The position numbers and the translations under genes were made by a program. The notes beneath the pieces were generated by a model. The model ran no database searches, was not told the DNA's origin, and worked only from the letters and a program-made list of their open reading frames with translations. From RGIG6178 sp045118975 (GTDB taxonomy: Bacteria > Bacillota_I > Bacilli_A > RFN20 > DUOF01), in assembly GCA_045118975.1 (NCBI GenBank), contig JBGVCT010000009.1, positions 1 to 64,000 of the forward strand: 64,000 nt of DNA, written 5' to 3'. Positions 35,601-37,846 of this stretch are shown here, in pieces. Numbering within the stretch: the first letter of the stretch is position 1; every line of letters starts with the position of its first letter.

Positions 35601-35760
35601 TAGTAATATTGTGTGACGCATTTGCAATATCAGCCTTTACCGGGTTTGCTTCCAACACAAACATCGATAGCATAAAGGCGAACATCAAAGCAATGTATTT
35701 AATCGCCTGCTTAAATACACCTATATTCTTTTTAGATTTTAACTTCGTTAACCCTATCAT
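11683..35760 (-). CDS. giant Ig-like repeat surface protein, 8,025 residues
   Basis: An uninterrupted 24-kb frame. N-terminus: basic region then hydrophobic core (residues ~22-36) and a likely signal peptidase site after PVKA (residue 43). C-terminus: Gly/Ser linker, one hydrophobic helix (~7996-8016) and the basic tail KLRKRVKAA, so it is anchored by the membrane; no LPXTG motif is seen. The body is a long chain of diverged beta-sandwich-like repeats. Domain boundaries recur as D-x-x-x-P (VDRTAPV, IDRTAPV, YDGTAPV, IDITSPT) about 20 times, and turns as D-x-x-G-N (DKAGN, DNVGN, DEAGN) nearly 30 times, typical of bacterial Ig-like domains in adhesins. Cysteines come in closely spaced pairs. 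No enzymatic motif was recognised. ATG 35760 has AGGAG at 9 nt. A stalk, adhesin or cell-envelope role is inference. Confidence 0.9.
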   Translation of the reverse strand: MIGLTKLKSKKNIGVFKQAIKYIALMFAFMLSMFVLEANPVKADIANASHNITSSDGTFNRSNGIYWFIGKKKSKEIYIKAKVGSSTTTECHLGTTDPYDDGDDDTFYYYIKVSRASGTDSSISNPTGNKQSGCTFNLSYGKGKSSTTVTMYLRTDGGCWGDCTYDWTETFYDKIPPYVSTAQFKYTNTSGITETKSINSLYDVVFPTGSLTLEIDAYSKIADKAMYAAIYDNTGNPVPINGQTNKYITCTKNNNHTSGTYHTNYKCTGSYNFSEGSFGSYKVYVGYSSSLSSNSTTKKTYSLSTFKVDTSRPVISKISYGGTDYTSGPITIYTKNSSVSLSVTAADNVGMKDMGGSGTNVTSTGKTSFNGQTSKTATVTLSLNNDVGTYSYVLTPTDAIGNGLGWIINIVYDKTGPSVNWEVSKNNGQIKVNADSDTANTYYINSYQDDGNGGNTTSILVKGTVPNASDLQGTPTCTVSSTTYASAGKYENGYCYTNISYSGSGSTSVDITIGNLKDKAGNSPGSGTVLKITVIVDNEKPQAAISFDDSGTMTINGTTYNKTSRNCTSQATYCVDPVISLSIKDNHWSSSNSNNSLTLNTRITGAISGGNVSLSSSFTKYKTTQTITATTVVNGLITAHGSGRVFKSNTPLTIYVENFYDKAGNYYCTKGQAECAITTSLYVSNEKPDMKMSYTSTTVHANIENPVNFTSSDNLKKAYLPHDTTGNVVIEQNNSSYNKANLYYDVEFAMIIGTCSTTTLTGFLNTSDVSFSGGCYVSTTKTGEKLSLSSSALSSLSNGEIVMAVTVYGSSADKVNKLRFYVVIDRKAPDVTGANGTITTSTFTDQGSTYGININSSKPTLGALINADSINDAPSDNSAKYNDLKNARGTNVSLLSYTYETQPEGGNKTTKANNDTVIHSIPKVSETAYGKVFVYITDFSGNSTSFTVNYDKRGVRFNMGFSNVLENNANNLQVSSSSETTFYFIKEAKIDAVFDNLGQNTVTVKKKVNSGAETTLLSNVGVGSTGNTVSNIFGGKITANTTLTITATDAYSNTNTIVYTFVKLDKTFHEHVKATAKNGLKLSNNPIDVKYVDEAEANGQYTLTLYLTKDANNKTLTSTISANSWKNYFSNTDKYNTSSVILSLGESSYTMTFKPSKEGNKILGCMPAGTTGVDCSGDNDTNIYTYTILVHFIDANSFTLDNEDFTAISVATGEAETYAFTRFKLKDAVNCSSDNASDTDGYCVNYKVTPSNVDLDSSVGTKITQTKSGTNITFAKGTGFKSGKYTLKITFKIIEKDGTTPHELYTLERKIEMYFTDTQISIIPSIVDSNVYYDMTQAVYNYDGTNLVNVNSGYKYTPASGKYNIMGINHRISSSKLEILNNSDAKIGEFSLTGSNDYETYYFSDLSTNNNKLYLHIVTTTEGISSATLTGTIIVSVYSSDYTLNSYEINASSAVKYEGKSMISIDPGSPVITAISTSKFYTVSIPANTLKFNQFTNKSSFEYKFINNVDVPTVKDNYKIFINDVENSNAPSVVVGDNLAIEVIIQNIHHEDLYYYSQGKAYSILNPANINFIGGTIFLRSDNGREYNFDEIDASSTSYDATAKELTIRFKFKVKRTWNNIDGIVFTRNVASGAHAHLGAEDTIALALSVINQVEVSAYKGFEKSFTNTSTSITYLANSNVISFTLTDTTSSFSYTNLDFTGANVILIFKEGNTIKKYVSLKEYATFEYEKVSIDGSSELAALSYNPSTYVDGGKISFNIDISSLPTGTLTFDNIRVILKEFKYCDALMSADFDVTVSGTHKFVSNDSISVSTQTKNLFVNSNSRNSITFTSTTTGITEESYLMVNSTDRLTTCNIVPVVNSTMILTFNITNCVGDYSYQQMRIHVVDRLGHGKTIVLNDSTAGDLNIFVDNTNPEFVSKLQRKNGTGTYGDGDLYYVLNSSSSITTNETVTYEITVSDGTGSGINPSSCKARSPSSNLNNSSCTYVSGKFYVTFDVNRYGSTNESNTQFSFTVEDNAGNKSTFEIDTNVKTKKLSQLDDSELKYEVSNATTCTIGELNKTYYCQQLATASGTPKMAFRIYSEDANFINYVKIASSGASTFYLQYNVKFKLDGTNVVTYLDSAAQSITSSVAANIITIVVNGATYKIPATKDKVLDTSGRMISAIDGNGIFTLPYKIPVAATLSGGSMEAIFNISSTEHIPPYAMATLVASLTDLRGTAFDVSLTPKHDYEIYLYGNDAANLKTAGNPYNAFKQYTANCLVDDSNCDIATQIFTESTMEELAKYKYTYTTKLDAGSSIIEKSHNVVFTTPTTASVITQSVSISVIQKEIELHLNFNTLHSDYGKNINIGIEYAYAIEADGSKTPLSTEEIAALKASYTFTLSNNGTPVAVLSPVTGSNGVPPVGSYDITVNSTSDKLTFSLGATYNDAYTVYRATLSFNLTGKDVDYFKYDGTTIGAELSATNQIVKIYDNSSYDHDHNNVYVVVNDFFAEGVDARLIAKTVTFPDKVVETDGKVRIELSDFITADAANYTVNLIPTISVADVGRIDPAQITIDLGAYITKNYDGTTTVYYSENVPQNNIVMYRYYNVDVPVRMPSVSSLAYFAADVNNEVEIVAKDGTTPTRNLFTTTDSNYLIDRVYGSITADNTSPELEVKVNNTHYDEDEFYYSSQTTNVSFTFSDNSAYSFTKDDVLLTITKVNSDETIEVPVAHSITISDLVILNGEYTGSFAIDSTLFAGFANNEFLKISVGIKDSNDNVTTKEFYLKIDTYTITNENVELNLSEPTPGSAASESTVINGQDFVVTINVPTLIKSLNSSTIEIYPINPAGDNIVEESVIDIETRKCEYLTDFVTFTSVITCRGSFKNNSAGNPQYMNGIKVIVSNLSLSTYYGATNNTTVTLEKVYEYVNVDFKTEGIAKIHSIIIDGEEITPENPGDRIHGKFNSLIVKFLLTGQLINASDSSSAINLLGNDLPVGSATNSCEYKTYTGDENYYIECSINKFNFENDHLYALTLSGSITYKSNGLYQKNDISALSRNSTIFTNGLYVDTRSFKPTLTFVDSYRLNGATAQFEFSCGKDAEYVDCALVDKTYIILDGSRVAADNENVRVSDNRIIISGLTKRTTKYTIALAKGAIVDKAGNESLVTDEYKLDNSGIAISSIVYTDTSGKTLTNGTVLSDGKTINVAINFNKTVNEYGIIYVTYRFGTTADPRTISGTIVNSVLRASIAIDSNDSGEFRIISVNNPEGALYDSTKFVATEILWAGASTGISADTSGPRLTAKPTITSSSVTVNDDGKYYLNTQTLKTAGIDFAFSEPLSKVVIEIVMTNGMGAKITRTFENISTVRIPLATEMFSQDGIPTFAYTITMTDRSGNTYVDTQYANEEMNIVVDRELPVVTLENPTIAVNVNTLTGVGNTYTISGYAYSVSETATYVASASNNPNVLVNSANNTMSYIFAYNDNPRVVKLIIPAGIYVDLAGNASEEVVVQIDVKEDSYTLSPYIYLEYNAKQANRILDGDNEYIYYVNDYSVLYFASDVELITSNYSVFSVYESFYRYIPSQDDVTVSVDGVVSIKIPENTFTAAGVANSEKIFKYILISEETTLTQKVTSSEGTVTEGNPKIVLNATDKITFILEYNNPIIVAPGIIYSVGTAKYTIVRYTYTYDSANGVHVYTYQDEINLSQYGEVALVSFDNVTGAMDVLYNNILLSPNANLGYAVDNEGFTPILELVKERSSNSSATFKIVCDKATYVNCEITNKNVISVTGNKEVVLNADKTITINGLGSEVYTIILGAGAMFDMAGNPNNSSTYTLDNSRVAIGGVSVTSSTGAVNVFYTKEPFTVEVAINAASKGIDMVGVIPTLNYKIGAKSYSIDGEAIPMNSTLAFTIIPDATLYVGDNGPFAITSIVLDRPIKDTIAYNFANTFTSETDPLFIKEYSEAFIDSTPVGFAAGDYATINVTGVAKQDGVYYLRRETLANAVLTIRFDSRISSKSTVTVYLGEVSVITTPVNIDQTYTFITVNLQSFTNLVDGELEITKIDYSLYDAAGNYSQGSINGSEVKGDEIIYDGTAPVVVGVTIDGGDNTIIPNESIRYELFVDEQYPVNAPGVKYYYTVTYPNAGNYNPIVLAGAVVDKAGNQSVQVTFTGVTIYVSDDKPALSITNIAYLNKDESRVYYFGERPQNEIEITTSDGSILTCILTPDGCGSYISIDDGKLVINADVYEDQYGNKNVRMPTEYVFIDDSAPFAVDPGNINKENAVEVNGKYLVSDYVSTEYSITFTASRWIKSINFGVLTRNEGDRSYTWTYTNASFDKNSTVKITDYSGEEIALLNVVFDNDKPELRFEQQEYAFNAEQTITFEYTLTDEVYSIRNTDIKCSVNNLAECNDVNKVFTITTTNSYTQYVLTIPEGYYKDTIGNLSPEVTILIKIVAGPIFVPYVIDPFNPFAYSIPLSKVDNGATYYYVKDLDDVIFATIGVGTIENISNTLTSGYQYMTGKLVYTGTIEKGTNTLTIPSAAASVNNIPNVVQTFNFIVYDTVDDVTLSDNFPTVKTYKNEEDTLVLEYTFTNRDVIAVNGVPSLMIKVGTTTIPVDEVILNGNTLTYKYMPSSGHNGDLQILGFSPLGNNQPTLYDKAYNPLNEVDIAEMTNYHIDTDFVDYPTITVEANGCIKSTNITNGHITYYCNESVDKLIVTVDGVEADITNNLVLTINGSAYGAFVNDGVSEIPLAGLIGELTIDISGTLVDKANNVTEVHEVFDNIVSVEGGYIVTMTLDAGNVLISQRTLMPTLTIRNNIGIYDDIIDKLNNKDKYGLWCEGDSEDQLCTTIPGLTNLTITTVRSGENVVVSLAGTIDSNYTVAKDAWIRFVESVPYYRVVSNKFTFDNIKPTIMEASIVNGIAHNGKTYLDDNTSSTLTFNVEFNRLLGENPIVYLGTDAVNAIDVTRYSTITLNGEVYTITINNDGIRAVHSSNKFDRSDNIIKVTLGMTGVNKVYAVETINQFSTYIDRTAPVVEFDTIADNEEHKIPVANIRVSDPTVDASGVYAIKYEACSSVNTTECVTLVPEDNYLDISIVEDGNRILKVTVEDNVGNIGVYSTRLFVDRTAPVTTLVNMSYNKTSLELTIRIEDALSPIIDDVSYCITSQSGECLAPAWAKAGANGIVIIEYDLTNELLINYRDFKVTVNPMSDDVGNANEGFVITNLTLDDYFDGFTDGKHNYLSATTVEEEHRAITVGDVFGTKTYDVVLDENVYVTNVLNLPEGVYATFNANSNVVTISSSKDIALNDTIEFTVNVRFIEADHKYANKITASYPIKITNVHVNTTPVSEEDIRTTFVAPQEGDTATTIEDSVMITRGETVKTITPNYTSCSALDSVVGTCVLTYTVEENSGWKYRINKTISVAEAIDITVGGASEDIYVMNEQNHSVIYTENTTAPITITHGELANTHYVFVNMISSHGTASRDGNNYILPLGTTAITYGYYTSENVMLLVTYRYLVVDLRLTNAQIDSNVYNITHSIDVSKLFNDYATYGYTATYVVELGGEVFTFNTETPLNTYNIYFEGNTLVLTNIFDGVFDITITAYLNDSTNTNIVAALLEGVRFDNGIHGDEYEVIGPDNSLPTKNREIVITLWCNRDYQDECLYTHEGGVLPTVEDHVYTFVFVEDENGTYTYTFHDDAGNSIDIVREIDNVDNFAPVYHSFEYTNCTLIDGIYYCKNPAFTLNVTEEIDETKPTNTVSGINTYRFGYYPDGGDKWLSVPVANGANISLESGIVYTLIAEVTDFAGNATEIELLRNVQLADSEIVFELPTINPYTNKITKPNVTSHIKDNPSKNIDIIKMELFINDEFIKDIVADEENIYYTDLGINKDIANAEIYFRIVDVLGNEYISGEYKTNIDITSPTVAVNGYSDSLYYNVDSGVYYISHNIAMAQELEFLANEGIKSITVNINPVGGYIANGATLSLIARVYGAGYTNVKEQSLALSVVDANLVVTVTDEAGNVSEELVVRIVVDEDNPFVDYHMTVTTTRGIEVDYNAPVYSTTKNIYDVDSTSKDVTTFVLTESNVVVKLNGGLRDVTSGLSKACLFNATELDPSLIATCQNNNYAYLYPNGNAATYMVSEGTFIMYVVDNVGNSYTHKYVFVNVSRGIDFSIAKSSTGITGGHVTLTATINAEASDYESIIWYMYDQEEFKEVETSVLEYVARENGRYRACVTSIYGVEKCSDDIIITNIDHSDIVTPGFKPVFDAHASSATGAKVVGTYFSSTKTEGRLIFTLPKITSTLSEISVTASYTKNNGGTIIPLQSTIIRAEGFCDYDSSKYCYDEDATRTYEINVADLHLVNGDKIKLVVTMNAANQEVGVESVPLELTYIDGNNYTAAEILLSQSPDLQVDLANNGYYKTIYVKLSSITMTYTIDVPGTVLNTFDDMEISDEVYLPVTYQGYFNSLMLTITDVFGNEVEITNINLTSGFTIDNTKDSIITNEDIPSELPSTNDNNAYVKYEAYQGEGKNYIKITGLDNYHTELRVYGDSTMTDLIGTITNYNSTNSLTFEYRQFYIRVVDKAQNESDLSDVFVVTNFSNLPSATYTYEFTQTTDGAAATIRLKSILTNVVNHTVLGYLECSINPQTQQPECYDDIKDGTNPDSLVLAFIKPADIEDLSSLVGKYIKVYALDTRGNLYYYLHDEIDLRSVNISAPVITNNSGIVHNGVTYNGNNTLIYNQTTQIINVESNVKTVQFIVIDKGKSGQNITVETSAQFKTAFETPGIAKRADIITATVFDESKGYYVSTITLNITDNSEYVMYMLATDTDAAGNVIKSRVFKLYFRIDTIAPIITYDGQELNEETIYNALGATGIKFIGSDNRDSERNYIMYKLDAAPMSQATNNTVEITIRTNGTHVLEICDLDNNSQCLNVNRYTIKVDADEAEILLTYNEAPIDNSSMGYSVFLQGVGQIPTFATNITIEDIGFDYVEVIVKAGAISYRFTYSTSLGYVYKRGETYTPISIPVNNGGVSIVDTNGELVFYDLSTVESTDTMITLDGVNYTLNREGETIISLTPYTPHENTITDLPLRVLITLAMANSPYIPDIEYITGITMEVYDHRNIGSSTLSKTFDFANPVINTPTTSSKNLYTIYTSLDYLSDKSYRYVFTDSTDGYAVEKATSRLVICNTNASDYESKCKSNNVGLYLQVVKTERASSETLLKVLKEILRFDGVAYDSLSATQKARVYLYYTGSIEGQPHTDGLKEDDTESYALTQLMTTGSYNFYVQYTDEFGNTSYYYLPIIVEDTIAPTFSVGTNDVSQNISITDRGDGEYARLAISDFSYSDNYYKDDGLTCGVVVAYSSTPSHTFDSIPCGVNTELIYDGLTYASYVDGVFLFYFSGTYEVTFTLTDGGYVRNGRTVVNTATKHYTLTVKDNTAPKITRLDVDTSKGYTVSGNVITMGNFEYSDIKNTGISLTRAITNITVSEPNQIYGVYNLSVFEYSASDSRLGSSPLESNGENMLATALSNGDAFRPRSLGRYKLVYKIYNASNLTLYATITFNLNVINTKIPEFEIIDSGLAQNDNVSNHLDGKTYNAYAEVSADNKLLFTQLTEERLNKISIKVTDAFEGEIYNGLITGSPSKTCVQSNAGSDVGKYTGTYKCTYKYEGSADDPLVIIVTVYLNDNIAPTIDTMNQTFHVSTVRVSQSLPLCSDNANSLYSSDSTCTIKYKAPGASNYVKYTSKLNLSLVDGENKLIFYAEDRAGNYSAEYTYTFILDRNDPIIDLYGANEHQPSDVEYMNWCAQTDPANCILNSATGSYTLDEVIKFVHFAVRDDNINTIELERFNGVGYEPVVTTVVSEYIDENGNIIGTGLYKLTAVDKAGNPKIVEFYVYKKVLNENGKPTISVEQNVGGEITSVPMEYREIHLIKYDTSKQSIPYSTNKTALDNIKVSDGVHVIGMNGENFRYIRKYNGSDIHNLSTSIKLNDPIALDSIIEINGQAYLMIILVENDDGNGNVEKPEEDTTNTGASSQGGGSFTWVFYVLGVIGVIGGGFLIMKLRKRVKAA

Positions 35761-35787
35761 AATCCATCACTCCTCATAGATATTCCT

Positions 35788-35796
35788 ATTTTAACA
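35788..35796 (-). promoter_or_regulatory. extended -10 element of the giant gene
   Basis: On the minus strand TGTTAAAAT gives TGn plus TAAAAT about 28 nt upstream of the ATG. The -35 position falls inside the inverted repeat at 35802-35820. Confidence 0.45.
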
Positions 35797-35801
35797 TTCT
35801 C

Positions 35802-35820
35802 ATATTAATGAAATTAATAT
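35802..35820. repeat. perfect inverted repeat at the giant-gene promoter
   Basis: ATATTAAT-GAA-ATTAATAT has 8-bp arms and a 3-nt centre. It covers the -35 zone of the giant gene and lies 24 bp from the divergent coat-gene promoter. Short AT-only palindromes can occur by chance, so the operator role is only possible. Confidence 0.5.
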
Positions 35821-35843
35821 ATTCGGTCATTTTTTTTATAAAT

Positions 35844-35871
35844 TTGTCGAAAGATAAGTTTGGGGTATAAA
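35844..35871 (+). promoter_or_regulatory. candidate promoter of the CotF-gerQ genes
   Basis: TTGTCG (35844-35849) and TATAAA (35866-35871) are separated by 16 nt; a second TATAAT follows at 35874-35879. If these coat genes are sporulation-specific, a SigE/SigK-type promoter would be expected instead, so this assignment is uncertain. Confidence 0.4.
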
Positions 35872-35931
35872 TTTATAATTTATGTGCACAATAATTTTAG
35901 AAGTTATAGAAAGGTAAAAGGTAATAAAAAA

Positions 35932-36135
35932 ATGGATGAAAATTATAGCTTAAGTCCTAAGGATTGTCTCTACATTAGTGACTTATTAAATCACACTTCA
36001 AATTTCATAAAGAAAACTAGTTATTATTATGAAATTGCAATGGAGGAAGATGTTAAGAATCTTTTAGAAGATCTTAACATCTTATTACTAACACAATACG
36101 ATGATTTAGTTAGCATGTACGAGGGGGCAAATTAA
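35932..36135 (+). CDS. short spore-coat CotF-like protein
   Basis: A 67-residue all-helical protein (SPKDCLYISDLLNHTSNFIK ...). Its opening resembles the start of Coat F domains, in which LT/SP-x-D/K-x-L-x-x-D-L-L leads into a helix, and the next gene encodes a clearer Coat F protein. The frame is open upstream to a TTG at 35862, but the AAAGG ribosome site and ATG 35932 are much better. Its stop overlaps the next start (TAATG), so the two are translationally coupled, perhaps as partners in the spore coat. Assignment rests mainly on pattern and neighbour. Confidence 0.6.
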   Translation: MDENYSLSPKDCLYISDLLNHTSNFIKKTSYYYEIAMEEDVKNLLEDLNILLLTQYDDLVSMYEGAN

Positions 36136-36419
36136 TGAATAATTTAACAGACAAAGAGATGCTTATTGATGTATTAACTACATTAAAATCACTTGCGGGC
36201 ATCTATCATCATTTCAGCATTGAAGCAAGTAACGATTTTGTCTTTGATATTGCCTATGATTTACAAGATGAAATCCTAAGTGAACAAAGGGAATGTTATA
36301 ACAAACTTTTAGAGCATGGATGGTATAAAAAAGAGGTTGCACCAAGAAGCAAAATTAATCAAGAATTAGTTAAGTTTGAAACCGCTAGAAGTGAACTTGA
36401 TGAATACTATCTAGGCTAA
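36135..36419 (+). CDS. spore coat protein, CotF family
   Basis: A 94-residue protein matching the Coat F pattern: LTDKEMLIDVLTTLKSLAG at the N-terminus, a helical ferritin-like body (YDLQDEILSEQRECYNKLLE), and the characteristic HGWYKKEVAPRSKINQ end that corresponds to the GWY-P motif of the family. Coat F proteins are structural components of the endospore coat or of related small ferritin-like proteins in sporulating Bacillota. It is coupled to the preceding short gene and lies 56 nt before gerQ. Confidence 0.8.
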   Translation: MNNLTDKEMLIDVLTTLKSLAGIYHHFSIEASNDFVFDIAYDLQDEILSEQRECYNKLLEHGWYKKEVAPRSKINQELVKFETARSELDEYYLG

Positions 36420-36475
36420 TTAATTAGTAAACTTTTCTCTCCTTATGAATATACTTACTATAGGGAGATGAATAC

Positions 36476-36889
36476 ATGGATACAAATCAATATCAATATG
36501 CCATTCCTTATCCAAATGGCACGCCTAATGCACCCTACCCACCATCTGGACAATACGCTCCAAACACACCACCATTAGCCACAAATCCAAATTACAACAC
36601 TAATACACCCTATCAACAACCATATAACAAACCTATAACACAAAACGAAGAATCCTACATTGAAAACATTATCAGATTAAACAGAGGTAAGCTCGCAACA
36701 TTTTATATGAGTTATAGTGATTCAAATGAATGGAGAGATAGGGTTTATAAAGGAATTATTGAAGCAGCCGGAGTAGATCACATTATTATAAGTGATCCTC
36801 GAGATGGAAAAAGATACATTTTATTAAATATATATCTTGACTGGGTAGAGTTTAATGAAGAAATAAATTATGACTATCCATTAAGATAA
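36476..36889 (+). CDS. gerQ: spore coat protein GerQ
   Basis: A 137-residue protein. The first ~58 residues are low-complexity, rich in Pro, Tyr, Asn, Gln and Thr (YPNGTPNAPYPPSG). The conserved C-terminal domain follows: ESYIENIIRLNRGKLATFYM, then RVYKGIIEAAGVDHIIISDP, GKRYILLNIYLDWVEFNEEI. This matches GerQ (YwdL) of Bacillus, an inner spore-coat protein needed for normal germination and the docking partner of the cortex hydrolase CwlJ, which is cross-linked by transglutaminase. The ribosome site GGGAGATG precedes the ATG. A terminator follows at once, so CotF-CotF-GerQ form one unit. Confidence 0.9.
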   Translation: MDTNQYQYAIPYPNGTPNAPYPPSGQYAPNTPPLATNPNYNTNTPYQQPYNKPITQNEESYIENIIRLNRGKLATFYMSYSDSNEWRDRVYKGIIEAAGVDHIIISDPRDGKRYILLNIYLDWVEFNEEINYDYPLR

Positions 36890-36890
36890 A

Positions 36891-36918
36891 AGAGTAAGAG
36901 CCAGTCTCTTGCTTTTTT
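36891..36918 (+). terminator. terminator after gerQ
   Basis: GTAAGAG-CCAGT-CTCTTGC (one G-T pair) is followed by six T. Confidence 0.8.
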
Positions 36919-36983
36919 ATTGTCTTTTTTCTTTAATTGTTTTATTTTTCTACGCTATAATATTTTTGCGAGGTGTATTAAAG

Positions 36984-37817
36984 ATGAATAATGAAAGAAA
37001 AGTTGCAATTATGTATGATTTTGATGACACACTAGCTCCTGGAAATATGCAAGAATATGCTTTTATTCCAAATCTAGAAATTAACGCTAGTGAATTCTGG
37101 CATCATTGTGCAGTTTTAGCAGAAACTCATAATATGGATAGTGTTTTAGCATATATGTATATGATGGTTAATTTAGCTAAACAAAAGAATTTAAAAATTA
37201 ATAAGCATGAATTCTATAAGCAAGGAGAAATAATCACTTTCTTTAATGGAGTAGAAACTTGGTTTAAAAGAATTAATGATTATGGTAAATCTTTAGGACT
37301 TGAAGTTGAACACTATGTTATCTCTTGTGGGCTAAAAGAAATTATCGAAGGAACTAAAATTGCAAAAGAATTCAAACGTATATTTGCATGTGGATTTGCC
37401 TATGACGAAGAAGACACACCATTTTGGCCAAATCATGCGATAAATTATACAAGTAAAACTCAATACATCTATCGAATTAGAAAGCAACAATTAGATAACT
37501 TATATGATTCATATGAATTAAATGAATATATCAATGATAGAAGTCTTCTTATCCCTCACACTAATTTAATTTATGTAGGTGATGGAGAAACTGATGTCCC
37601 TTGTATGAAAATTGTTAAAAATGAGGGTGGACATTCTATTTCTGTATATAACCCAAATAAGGAAAAGAAAATGAAGATTGCCCAAAAATTATACAACGAT
37701 AATCGAGTTAACTTTATAGCACCTGCAGATTATAGTGAAAACTCAAAAATGGAAAATATTATTAAATCAATTTTAGATCAAGTAGCAATCAAAAACACAT
37801 TAGACTCATATAAATAA
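36984..37817 (+). CDS. HAD-superfamily phosphatase (PSP-like haloacid dehalogenase hydrolase)
   Basis: A 277-residue HAD hydrolase. Motif I is YDFDDTLAPGN, with the nucleophile aspartate and the acid two residues later. Motif II is the VISCG serine region. Motif III lies among the basic residues around YTSKTQYIYRI. Motif IV is YVGDGETDVPCM. It resembles phosphoserine-phosphatase-like members with an all-helical cap between motifs I and II, acting on a small phosphorylated metabolite; the substrate is unknown. A 25-codon upstream extension overlaps the gerQ terminator and is rejected; ATG 36984 has a GAGGTG ribosome site. Confidence 0.85.
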   Translation: MNNERKVAIMYDFDDTLAPGNMQEYAFIPNLEINASEFWHHCAVLAETHNMDSVLAYMYMMVNLAKQKNLKINKHEFYKQGEIITFFNGVETWFKRINDYGKSLGLEVEHYVISCGLKEIIEGTKIAKEFKRIFACGFAYDEEDTPFWPNHAINYTSKTQYIYRIRKQQLDNLYDSYELNEYINDRSLLIPHTNLIYVGDGETDVPCMKIVKNEGGHSISVYNPNKEKKMKIAQKLYNDNRVNFIAPADYSENSKMENIIKSILDQVAIKNTLDSYK

Positions 37818-37820
37818 AAA

Positions 37821-37846
37821 AGGATGACTTAAAGTCATCTTTTTTT
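37821..37846. terminator. bidirectional terminator between the HAD gene and the NAD operon
   Basis: GATGACTT-A-AAGTCATC is an 8-bp perfect stem flanked by an A-run and by eight T. It serves both convergent genes. Confidence 0.85.

Noticed and set aside
35860..35931. 24-codon upstream extension of the short CotF-like gene from a TTG
   Set aside because: It would start in the promoter region without a ribosome site; ATG 35932 has AAAGG upstream and a typical family start.
36445..36472. Possible hairpin pairing TCTCC with the GGGAGA ribosome site of gerQ
   Set aside because: Only 5-6 bp with a long loop; not strong enough to call a translational switch.
36909..36983. 25-codon hydrophobic N-terminal extension of the HAD phosphatase
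   Set aside because: The extension begins in the gerQ terminator and would look like a signal peptide by accident; ATG 36984 has a strong GAGGTG ribosome site.
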